The position numbers and the translations under genes are program-made. Under the pieces are notes generated by a model, which searched no databases, had not been told where the DNA came from, and saw nothing but the letters and a program-made list of their open reading frames with translations. A DNA stretch of 5,268 nucleotides from an uncultured Acetatifactor sp. (GTDB lineage: Bacteria; Bacillota; Clostridia; Lachnospirales; Lachnospiraceae), in the NCBI GenBank assembly GCA_948496895.1, contig CAOOJO010000226.1, positions 1 to 5,268 on the forward strand. The letters run 5' to 3'. Below, one piece after another: positions 1 to 5,268 of this stretch (its first letter is position 1; the number at the start of each line of letters is the position of its first letter).

Positions 1-1077
1 GTTCTTCCCGGCTTTTTTCTCCAGGGCAATGACCTCCTCCGCGCCCTGGCGGTAGCAGCGGCGCATTTCCCTCTCCCAGGCCTCCCCGGAAAGCCTGTCC
101 CCTATCCTCTCCCGGATGGCGGCGAAATCCGGCTTCTCCATCCCGGCCAGTGTATTGTAGAGCTCCAGCATCAGAACCGTGCCGATGCCCACCTTCGTCC
201 CATGGAGCACCGCCGGGATGCCGTCAAAGAGGAACTGCATCTCCCAGTAGTGGGACTGGTGGTGCTCCGCGCCGGATGCCGGGCGTGAGTTCCCCGAAAA
301 GTCCATGGCGATGCCGGAGAGTACCAGCGCCTCGGTGAGCACCGACACCGCCTTGCCGTCATGGGCCGCGAGCCCGCTGGTGCTTTCCATGGTCCGATCC
401 ACCGCCGTCCGCATGATGTCCGCTATGGTATCGCAGTAGTATTCATCGTTTACGATGTGGGAAAGCTTCCAGTCCAGCAGGCAGTTATATTTTCCCAGGA
501 TATCCGCCGCTCCCGCCGCAAGCATCTTCAGGGGCGCGTCGGCCATGATCTCCGGCTCACAGATCAGCGCCAGGGGCTCCTGGGCGGGATACGTGACTTT
601 CATGTTCCGGAAAATCAGCGGGGCCACGCCGCTTACCAGCCCGTCCATGGAAGGCGCGGTAGCCACCAGGAGAAAAGGCCTGCCTGTGATGTAGCTGAAA
701 TACCGTCCGATGTCATTGATGGTACCGGTCCCGATGGAAATGACAATGTCCGCATCCCTGTCATTGGCCATGGCCACGCTGCCAAGGGCATGCTCGTCCG
801 CTGCCAGGTCTCCGCCCTCGGGGCTCTTCAGGACATAGGAAGCAAAGGGGATGCCCGCCCTGTCCAGCGCCTCCTCCACCCTGACGCCCGCGATGCTGTA
901 TGTATGGGTGTCGGAGATCAGGTAGGGCCTTGCGAAGCCCAGCTGCCCCAAAAGCCCTGGCAGCTTCTCGATAGCGCCTGGCTCAAAAATATAGTGGGCA
1001 AACAGGGATTTGTGCGTCCGCCCGCACTGGCATGTAAAGCTGCAGTTCAAATACGATTCAATGGATGGATTCTGCAT
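1..1077 (-). CDS. araM: sn-glycerol-1-phosphate dehydrogenase (AraM/EgsA family), C-terminus beyond the left edge
   Basis: Only the first 359 codons are in the window; the open frame runs off position 1. The family reduces dihydroxyacetone phosphate to sn-glycerol-1-phosphate with NAD(P)H in the cytoplasm and belongs to the iron-alcohol-dehydrogenase/dehydroquinate-synthase fold. Visible signatures: an N-terminal CQCGRTH (residues 16-22), the nucleotide-binding stretch SIGTGTINDIGRY (114-126), TAPSMDG (140-146), ADILGKY (191-197) with DWK at 202-204, and RPASGAEHHQSHYWE (265-279) followed by LHG (291-293). By family analogy Asp192, His272 and His292 are the metal ligands (Ni or Zn); all three are present. 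The ATG at 1077 is chosen for its AGGAGG five bases upstream, although the frame stays open further upstream. Bacillus AraM is about 390 residues, so roughly the last 30-80 residues are missing. In Bacillus subtilis the product feeds PcrB-dependent archaeal-type ether lipid synthesis; in clostridia the role is less certain. Family assignment is firm, physiological role inferred. Confidence 0.93.
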   Translation of the reverse strand, partial: MQNPSIESYLNCSFTCQCGRTHKSLFAHYIFEPGAIEKLPGLLGQLGFARPYLISDTHTYSIAGVRVEEALDRAGIPFASYVLKSPEGGDLAADEHALGSVAMANDRDADIVISIGTGTINDIGRYFSYITGRPFLLVATAPSMDGLVSGVAPLIFRNMKVTYPAQEPLALICEPEIMADAPLKMLAAGAADILGKYNCLLDWKLSHIVNDEYYCDTIADIMRTAVDRTMESTSGLAAHDGKAVSVLTEALVLSGIAMDFSGNSRPASGAEHHQSHYWEMQFLFDGIPAVLHGTKVGIGTVLMLELYNTLAGMEKPDFAAIRERIGDRLSGEAWEREMRRCYRQGAEEVIALEKKAGKN

Positions 1078-1082
1078 GATTT

Positions 1083-1088
1083 CCTCCT
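1083..1088 (-). promoter_or_regulatory. Ribosome binding site of araM
   Basis: On the minus strand the sequence reads AGGAGG, then five bases (AAATC), then ATG. This site fixes the araM start at 1077, because the same frame is open further upstream and no stop codon would otherwise decide the start. Confidence 0.85.
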
Positions 1089-1108
1089 TCTCCCTCTTCC
1101 TGATAGGG

Positions 1109-1387
1109 TCAAGCCAAATCTCGCAATATCTCTGAAAGGAAATGGGCTTCGATGAAGGTAATGGAGCCATACTTCGTTTCAAACCATGTGATATTGGCAT
1201 CCATACATGATTTCTCTTCCGCCTGAAAGGGGTATTGGCAGAGTATGATATCTTTTTTCTCCAATAGCATGAAAATGTCTTTCGCTATGGGGACATCTCC
1301 AAATATGCCGAACTCTTTTCTCGTATTGTCCGCCATTTCCTTGATTTCAACAAGCTGCCCAGCTGTCAGTTCGATTTCACGCTTCAT
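1109..1387 (-). pseudogene. Truncated ImmA/IrrE-like (DUF955) protein lacking the HExxH motif
   Basis: A 92-residue frame beginning MKREIELTAGQL. Its pattern of a helix with RKEFG (about residues 24-28), then DVPIAKDIFMLLEKKDIIL (31-49), a QYPF strand (51-54) and the strand GSITFIEA (74-81) matches the N-terminal half of ImmA/IrrE metallopeptidases, which cleave or regulate repressor-type partners. In intact members the zinc-binding HExxH follows some 15-25 residues after the last strand. Here the frame ends only 11 residues later (HFLSEILRDLA), and the other frames before araM do not supply the motif, so the catalytic half is absent. The ATG at 1387 overlaps the stop of the preceding small frame by 11 bases, the arrangement of translationally coupled pairs; an alternative ATG at 1429 lies inside that frame. 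GC is about 41% over 1201-1320, well below the neighbours, suggesting separate ancestry. It could instead be an intact small regulatory protein; I favour a remnant. Confidence 0.5.
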
Positions 1388-1587
1388 GATGCAAGGCCTT
1401 TCCCAGCATAATTTGTTGCTTTGCCGCAACCATCATGTCCATCAGGCGTTCCGCTCCCCTGCGCTCTTCTGATGTCATATGGCTTCCCCTGAACGCTGTA
1501 TACACACCCGGCTTATCATCATCCACAAACAGATCCGCGACGGCCCTGGAAGCGGCGGAGATCATCCAGAGCCGTCTTCGGGTTTAC
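1377..1587 (-). pseudogene. Small 5'-truncated, frameshifted gene remnant upstream of the ImmA/IrrE-like remnant
   Basis: I do not recognise this protein. One frame (1587 down to 1519) reads NPKTALDDLRRFQGRRGS and then hits a stop. It has no usable start codon, because it simply continues past the stop of the large upstream gene. The second frame, one base offset, runs from about 1532 to the stop at 1377-1379 and reads LFVDDDKPGVYTAF, then a charged helix-like segment ending GKALHHEA. Joining the two at about 1530-1535 gives one continuous, hydrophilic, mainly helical polypeptide of about 70 residues. The second frame alone has an ATG at 1565, but no ribosome binding site precedes it and its first residues (ISAASRAVAD) look like out-of-frame reading of the first frame. 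The stop overlaps the start of the ImmA/IrrE-like remnant, so the two were probably a coupled pair. In intact ImmA/IrrE loci the partner is often a DNA-binding repressor; no helix-turn-helix can be shown here. Confidence 0.38.
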
Positions 1588-1611
1588 GAAAATGAAAACT
1601 TGCCAGATAGT

Positions 1612-4101
1612 TCATAAAAAATGGCGTATTTTGTCCAGCTCCGCCTTTTTCGCTTCGCTCATGTACAGCCTGCCGTTCTGCTTCCCTATGACGCCCTCCT
1701 TCTTTCGGCTCTTGAGCCAGTCGCTGACAAAGCCGGGCGCGTAGCCTCCGGTGGAAAAGCCTCCCGCCAAAGCGATGATTTTCGGATAGGCCTGCTCCAG
1801 GTACTCCTGTTCCGCCACGCCGGGGTGCGCGTTCTCATACAGCCAGAACTGGATGTCGTAGAGCAGCCATGACTTCTCGTCAGCGTGAAGGGCGAAATAG
1901 CCCTTTTCCTCCACGATCCGTGCGGCAATGTCCCGGATCCATCCTTCCATCGCAGCCGGGTCGCCGCTCTTTTGGCACAGCTCACGGAGCAAGGGGGAGA
2001 AGGGAGCCTCCCGCACCATTTCCAGGGCTTCCTCTTTCTCCTCCTCCGGGTCGGGCCCGAAGGTCTCCTCGTCCACCAGTCCCCGTATGAAGTCCTCGAA
2101 GGTGTCGGCCAGGGGCGTGATCTCGTAATCGCATTCCTGATCCACATGCACCACCTTGGGCTCCCCCTGGGGGCCGCAGTCCCTGTAATCCAGGAAAATC
2201 ATGTCGTGGCCGCCGGAAGGGCAGTCGCAGACAGCCACGCCGATGGGCGGATATTCCCACTCGTCGATCATGAACTGGCTGCCCAGCTCCCCGCACAGGG
2301 AATACATCTTGTCCCGTCCTATACCGAAGATGCCGGTGATGGCCACATGATCCTCCGCCCAGCTGGTGGGCACATCGGTGGGAAAGCAGGTGTTGGCGGG
2401 GATGCCGCCGTTGTGCTGCCTCATGAGCCAGATGTACGAGGCGGGCAGCTTGTAGCCCAGCTCCTCCTCGATGTCAGCGATTAGTTCATCAGAAGGCGGG
2501 GCGGAGACGTACTCCTTCAGGGCATACGCGCTGTCATCCCAGAAACCGGTAAAGTCGAAGCCTTCAAAAGGGGTCGCCTGGGGCTGGGATGGCGCATCCT
2601 GTGTCACCCTGTCCACCAGGGGGACTGGCATGGCAGACCGGCGGAAAGTGTGGAAGACAGCCCAGGGCAGCCCGCTCTCCTCAAAGAAGATTCTGGCCAC
2701 GGCCAGGACAGTGGGTAGATCCCAGGCCACGAAGTCCACATATCCATTGTAGATTCCGGTGGCCCCGCCGGTAAGGGTCAGTGCATACGGCCCTGCTTTC
2801 TGTGTCAGGGCTGACTCCAGCCTGTCCCGGAACTCGAAAATCTCCTGGCTGCGGTTCTCACCCATAAAGCCGTCTATGGGATAGCAGAGGAAGCCGGGCA
2901 CGATGCCGTCCGCGTGAAGGCTGTCCATGTAGTCTTCCTCGCCGTTCAGGTACTCATCGAGGATGGGCACGCAGCCGGTGGAGCCGACGATCACATCCAT
3001 CCGCCAGTCGGGATTCGGGCCTTCATCGGGCTTCATTTGATAGCTGGTGTAGAGCTCCAGCACCTCCTCCGGGGCGATGGAGAGATCCAATCCCATCTCC
3101 TCCAGCTTCCCGGAAAGCTCCGTGAGCAGGATGGGCGGCTCCTCCCTGGGCGCATCCAGCACATCGAAGGAGTCGATGGAGCGCATATGGGGGATTTCCC
3201 CCAGGATTTGATCCGTAAGGGTGACCAGCATCCACCATATCTGGTTTACGTCCGCGCCGGGGGCATGGCGGAGCTTTTCGCAATAGGCGGCGAGGCCGAG
3301 GCCGTCCTCCTCCTGCTGCTCTATCCAGATCTGCACGTCATCGCCGGAGATTTCCCAGTCGCCAAAGCGCAGGCCCATGTTCTTTGCAGGCTGGCGTCCC
3401 ACCAGGATGCTCCAGTGCTCCAGCACGGAGGCGGGGGCAAAGCATCTGAAATAGATCAGCTGCAGGAGCTTTACCCGGTCTCCCTCGGGAGTCAGAATCA
3501 GCTCATGCTTTTCCCCGTTGAATCCCAGCTCAAAGGAGACATCGTCAAAGGCAAGCTGCAGGATTTCATTGCACATGGCCACCAGTTCATCGCCGCGTTC
3601 ATGGTTCCTATCCTGATCCATAAGGTTGCGCAGCCCGGCTTCCTTGCTGGCAAAGGCTTCCCAGGCCTTCCTGGTCCGCTCCAGGAAGTTTTCCGTGAAG
3701 CGGGGCAGGGAAAGCCTTTCCCGGCAGTCCTGAATGAAATCTTCTATAACGCTCCTGGTATTGATTTGGGGGGCATCGCCGGGGTGGCGCTCAAGGGCCT
3801 TGCTGAAATAGTCCAGGGCAGGACCCTCCTGATCCAGATAGTAATGGGCGTAGCCCATGCGGAAATTCCAGGAGTAATCGCTACCCAGCTCCTCCTTATG
3901 ACGTTTCATCAGGCTTATGGCCCGCCGGAGCATCCTTTTGCCCTCCGCCCCTTCCGGGTCGGCCAGGTTGATGTAGGCGCGGGCCAGCGCCATGTCCAGC
4001 TCCGGGCTGCGCCCGTCCTCCGGGATTGCTTCCAGGGTGTCGATGATTTTTCTGTATTCTCCATTCTCGTGCCATCTCTGGCATTGTTCCAGCAGTTCCA
4101 T
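1612..4101 (-). CDS. Large TPR-like and SMI1/KNR4 (SUKH) domain protein, 829 residues
   Basis: The start is secure: AGGAGG lies four bases before the ATG, and an in-frame TAA lies 12 bases upstream. Residues 1-110 are TPR-like helical repeats (ALARAYINLADPEGAEGKRM and YAHYYLDQEGPALDYFSKAL are typical). Residues 120-515 are unassigned: an acidic, Trp-rich middle with a GDWEISGDDVQIWI strand pair (247-260) and a Gly-rich stretch near 444-453. Residues 516-676 are a SUKH domain: the hallmark ELIADIEEELGYKLPASY...HNGG is at 539-566, a strand with PIGVAVCDCPSGGHDMIFLDYR at 619-640, and the closing helix TFEDFIRGL at 667-675. A Glu-rich linker (676-699) leads to a C-terminal domain (700-829) ending in a basic segment with possible wing-like GVIGKQNGRLYMS (803-815). 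There is no signal peptide or membrane segment, so it is cytoplasmic. SUKH domains are known as immunity proteins of polymorphic toxin systems and as general protein-binding modules; at 829 residues this is far longer than a simple immunity protein of about 150. No partner toxin is visible, so the function is open. Confidence 0.88.
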   Translation of the reverse strand: MELLEQCQRWHENGEYRKIIDTLEAIPEDGRSPELDMALARAYINLADPEGAEGKRMLRRAISLMKRHKEELGSDYSWNFRMGYAHYYLDQEGPALDYFSKALERHPGDAPQINTRSVIEDFIQDCRERLSLPRFTENFLERTRKAWEAFASKEAGLRNLMDQDRNHERGDELVAMCNEILQLAFDDVSFELGFNGEKHELILTPEGDRVKLLQLIYFRCFAPASVLEHWSILVGRQPAKNMGLRFGDWEISGDDVQIWIEQQEEDGLGLAAYCEKLRHAPGADVNQIWWMLVTLTDQILGEIPHMRSIDSFDVLDAPREEPPILLTELSGKLEEMGLDLSIAPEEVLELYTSYQMKPDEGPNPDWRMDVIVGSTGCVPILDEYLNGEEDYMDSLHADGIVPGFLCYPIDGFMGENRSQEIFEFRDRLESALTQKAGPYALTLTGGATGIYNGYVDFVAWDLPTVLAVARIFFEESGLPWAVFHTFRRSAMPVPLVDRVTQDAPSQPQATPFEGFDFTGFWDDSAYALKEYVSAPPSDELIADIEEELGYKLPASYIWLMRQHNGGIPANTCFPTDVPTSWAEDHVAITGIFGIGRDKMYSLCGELGSQFMIDEWEYPPIGVAVCDCPSGGHDMIFLDYRDCGPQGEPKVVHVDQECDYEITPLADTFEDFIRGLVDEETFGPDPEEEKEEALEMVREAPFSPLLRELCQKSGDPAAMEGWIRDIAARIVEEKGYFALHADEKSWLLYDIQFWLYENAHPGVAEQEYLEQAYPKIIALAGGFSTGGYAPGFVSDWLKSRKKEGVIGKQNGRLYMSEAKKAELDKIRHFL

Positions 4102-4258
4102 TTTTCCTCCTTACAGAGCCCTGCTTTGTTGGGTAATCCCTCTGCTGATTGAGCTGGCTCTTTTTTGGGCAATCGACTTTTCGGCTTTCACTATGGCGGA
4201 ACGGTCGGCTATCGTTTCCGTTGCGCTGGCTGCTATGGGGATGGGCGTCTATCGTCCA

Positions 4259-4288
4259 AATATATCACATAACCGCAGATTCATTCAA
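4259..4288 (-). promoter_or_regulatory. Candidate sigma-A promoter for the SUKH gene (extended -10)
   Basis: On the minus strand: -35 TTGAAT (4283-4288), an 18-base spacer, and -10 TATATT (4259-4264) preceded by TGA, an extended -10. Predicted transcription starts near 4252, giving a leader of about 150 bases before the ATG. A second extended -10 (TGT TACAAT, TACAAT at 4300-4305) lies just upstream but lacks a good -35. The -35 overlaps a tandem CATATTG repeat. Confidence 0.5.
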
Positions 4289-4299
4289 TATGCAATATG
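4286..4299 (-). repeat. Tandem heptamer CATATTG x2 at the -35 of the SUKH gene promoter
   Basis: The plus strand reads CAATATGCAATATG, two exact abutting copies of CATATTG on the minus strand. The copy nearer the gene supplies the TTG of the -35 box. A third copy lies on the plus strand at 4424-4430 and supplies the TTG of the opposite promoter's -35. This could be a repressor or activator site for both genes, or chance in AT-rich DNA. Confidence 0.35.
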
Positions 4300-4427
4300 A
4301 TTGTAACATAATCCCGCTTGCACTTCCATAAGATTTCTTTCATTCTTTCAAAAGTCATTTTCTTATCTTTTTGCAATCTTTTCCCCATTTCTTCCTACAG
4401 CAATAATGCTTTCCCAGGCAAAACATA

Positions 4428-4456
4428 TTGCTTGTAAATGCCTGATATGCTATATT
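4428..4456 (+). promoter_or_regulatory. Candidate sigma-A promoter for the Cys/His repeat gene (extended -10)
   Basis: -35 TTGCTT (4428-4433), a spacer of exactly 17 bases, and -10 TATATT (4451-4456) with TG at 4448-4449 in the extended -10 position. Predicted transcription start is near 4463, giving a short leader of about 37 bases. The only purine-rich element before the ATG at 4500 is an imperfect AGGGTGG (4491-4497), so translation initiation may be weaker than for the two minus-strand genes with AGGAGG. Confidence 0.6.
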
Positions 4457-4499
4457 ATTCTTAGATGCGGGAAATCACATTTTAAAGGGAAGGGTGGAA

Positions 4500-4571
4500 A
4501 TGAAAAAATTCTTATCAGCCATTGCTTTTGTAGCGATTGCCATGGTAACAGGCAGCGTTGTCTCCTATGCG
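4500..4571 (+). other. Signal peptide-coding segment of the Cys/His repeat gene
   Basis: Codons 1-24 encode two Lys, a hydrophobic stretch (about residues 4-21) and S-Y-A at positions -3 to -1 of a likely cleavage site. The mature part would start at Val25, and all Cys and His residues lie after it, so the repeats are predicted to face the outside. Confidence 0.75.
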
Positions 4572-5268
4572 GTAAATAGAAGTTCACAGGGGAGCGAGGA
4601 TGTGGCACAGGATGATCAGATAAGCGTCTCCTGCCAGGTTTCGGGATGTATACTGACGGCAGAGCATCAACACGGTTCATGCGGCATCGACGGCTGTACG
4701 CTGACCGGGGAGCATACCCACGGCAGATGCAGCATTGCCGGATGCTCCGATACAGAGCCCCATATGCACAACGGTGAGTATTGTTATCCCCACTCCGCTG
4801 ATGATGGTCACGGGTATCATACCTGCGGATTGCCGGGGTGCAGTCTGGAAGCCCAGCATGTACACGGGGCCTGCGGCATCGACGGCTGTACGCTGACCGG
4901 GGAGCATACCCACGGCAGATGCAGCATTGCTGGATGTTCCGATACAGAGCCCCACATGCACAACGGCGAATATTGTTATCCTCATTCCGCTGACGATGGA
5001 CATGGGTACCATACCTGCGGTCTGCAGGGATGCAGCCTGGAAGCCCCCCATGTACATGGGGCCTGCGGCATCGATGGCTGTACGCTGACCGGGGAGCACA
5101 CCCACGGTAGATGCAGTATTGTAGGATGTACCGAGACAGTAGTCCACATACATAACGGCGAGTACTGTTATCCTCACTCCGCTGACGACGGACATGGGTA
5201 CCATACCTGCGGACTGCCGGGCTGCACGGACATGAGCAGCCATACACACAACTCCTGCGGCGTCCCCG
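4500..5268 (+). CDS. Secreted or membrane-anchored Cys/His-rich tandem-repeat protein, C-terminus beyond the right edge
   Basis: I do not recognise a named family. 256 codons are in the window and the frame is open at the edge. Residues 1-24 look like a signal peptide: MKK, a hydrophobic core, then SYA (22-24) fitting a signal peptidase I site before VNRSS; uncleaved, it would be a membrane anchor. There is no lipobox Cys. A short polar linker (25-44) precedes the repeats. From Cys45 the protein is built of CX4CX5HXH units starting at residues 45, 61, 77, 109, 125, 141, 173, 189, 205 and 237, with a further Cys at 253. Between them, at 95, 159 and 223, lies a different C-x2-H-x5-H-x2-H segment (CYPHSADDGHGYH). 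Together these make 64-residue super-repeats at 61-124, 125-188 and 189-252; each has 7 Cys and 9 His, a quarter of all residues. This density suggests metal binding (zinc, copper or nickel) or disulfide cross-linking outside the cell; both are inference. The spacing differs from classical zinc fingers. Confidence 0.85.
   Translation, partial: MKKFLSAIAFVAIAMVTGSVVSYAVNRSSQGSEDVAQDDQISVSCQVSGCILTAEHQHGSCGIDGCTLTGEHTHGRCSIAGCSDTEPHMHNGEYCYPHSADDGHGYHTCGLPGCSLEAQHVHGACGIDGCTLTGEHTHGRCSIAGCSDTEPHMHNGEYCYPHSADDGHGYHTCGLQGCSLEAPHVHGACGIDGCTLTGEHTHGRCSIVGCTETVVHIHNGEYCYPHSADDGHGYHTCGLPGCTDMSSHTHNSCGVP
4680..5255 (+). repeat. Three in-frame 192-base tandem repeats (64 codons each), a fourth starting at 5256
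   Basis: The units are 4680-4871, 4872-5063 and 5064-5255, each beginning TGC GGC; a fourth begins at 5256 and leaves the window. Units 1 and 2 differ by hand count at 19 of 192 bases (about 90% identity), with the first 59 bases identical. Sixteen of the 18 changed codons are silent; the two replacements swap Pro and Gln at non-ligand positions (112/176 and 119/183). Unit 3 is more diverged at the protein level but keeps all 16 Cys and His positions. The units are contiguous coding sequence with no spacers. Confidence 0.95.

Larger units (their letters stand above)
4102..4499. other. Divergent intergenic region, AT-rich, no gene seen
   Basis: This region of 398 bases separates the minus-strand SUKH gene from the plus-strand Cys/His repeat gene. 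The left half (about 4102-4255) is the presumed leader of the SUKH mRNA. It holds one weak hairpin (arms CGGAACG 4197-4203 and CGTTTCCG 4213-4220, one bulged base). The right half is very AT-rich (27% GC at 4321-4380) and strongly pyrimidine-biased on the plus strand, with only four G in 4321-4400. A candidate promoter is found on each strand. No RNA gene, terminator or insertion-sequence end was recognised. Confidence 0.7.

Noticed and set aside
361..1155. 264-residue plus-strand open frame opposite araM
   Set aside because: It is antisense to a strongly recognisable dehydrogenase with intact motifs on the minus strand.
1109..1565. Functional toxin-antitoxin or ImmA/ImmR module
   Set aside because: The metallopeptidase HExxH is absent, the upstream partner has a frame break and no start, and no helix-turn-helix is visible.
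1566..1625. Terminator after the SUKH gene
   Set aside because: Only a weak ATGAAC/GTTTTCAT pairing with a loop of about ten bases is found, without a GC-rich stem followed by a T-run on the minus strand.
2914..4152. 412-residue plus-strand open frame opposite the SUKH gene
   Set aside because: It lies entirely antisense to a gene with a clear domain and ribosome binding site, and its translation shows no family pattern.
4124..4300. Plus-strand hydrophobic reading frame in the intergenic region (for example LLIELALFWAIDFSAF then MAERSAIVSVALAAMGMG), resembling membrane helices
   Set aside because: From the ATG at 4193 it is only 35 residues with no ribosome binding site. The upstream part is continuous with antisense of the SUKH gene and has no start of its own after 4101. 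It could be a relic of a membrane protein gene, but the evidence is too thin.
4450..5249. Long minus-strand open frames (265 and 190 residues) opposite the Cys/His repeat gene, one of them also Cys-rich
   Set aside because: They are by-products of a repetitive, GC-rich coding strand: a repeat lacking stops in one antisense frame lacks them in every copy. They have no ribosome binding site, and the plus strand has a promoter, signal peptide and conserved ligands.
4680..5255. CRISPR-like array
   Set aside because: The 192-base units are contiguous, in frame and vary at silent sites. There are no unique spacers between identical short repeats.

Overview
The window most likely comes from a Gram-positive, gut-type member of the Clostridia, probably Lachnospiraceae. 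The grounds are strong AGGAGG ribosome binding sites close to ATG starts, sigma-A promoters with extended -10 boxes, a bacterial AraM-type glycerol-1-phosphate dehydrogenase, and GC-rich genes (two hand-counted lines give 65-67%) flanking an AT-rich intergenic region (27% in one line). This placement is inference from style and gene content; no marker gene is present.

Layout, left to right. (1) Positions 1-1077, minus strand: the first 359 residues of an sn-glycerol-1-phosphate dehydrogenase (araM/egsA), cut by the left edge. (2) Positions 1109-1587, minus strand: two small overlapping reading frames that look like a decayed pair. One is a 5'-truncated, frameshifted small protein. The other is the N-terminal half of an ImmA/IrrE-like (DUF955) protein that stops before the catalytic HExxH. 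This stretch is clearly poorer in GC (about 41% at 1201-1320) than its neighbours. (3) Positions 1612-4101, minus strand: one large 829-residue protein with TPR-like helices at the N-terminus, an unassigned middle, a clear SMI1/KNR4 (SUKH) domain and an extra C-terminal domain. (4) Positions 4102-4499: an AT-rich divergent intergenic region with a candidate extended -10 promoter on each strand. The heptamer CATATTG sits in the same register at the -35 box of both. (5) Positions 4500-5268, plus strand: a gene with a signal peptide, open at the right edge. It encodes an extraordinary Cys/His-rich protein built from 64-residue tandem repeats, themselves made of CX4CX5HXH sub-repeats.

How the genes fit together. 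The minus-strand genes all point the same way, with no convincing terminator between them, so read-through from the SUKH gene across the remnants into araM is possible. The SUKH gene and the secreted Cys/His repeat gene are divergent and may share control, but nothing in the sequence shows that their products interact. SUKH proteins are often immunity or toxin-associated proteins, but no toxin is visible here. The most unusual item is the Cys/His repeat protein: every Cys and His position is kept in all three full repeats while the DNA has diverged mainly at silent sites, which points to selection for metal-ligand-like residues.
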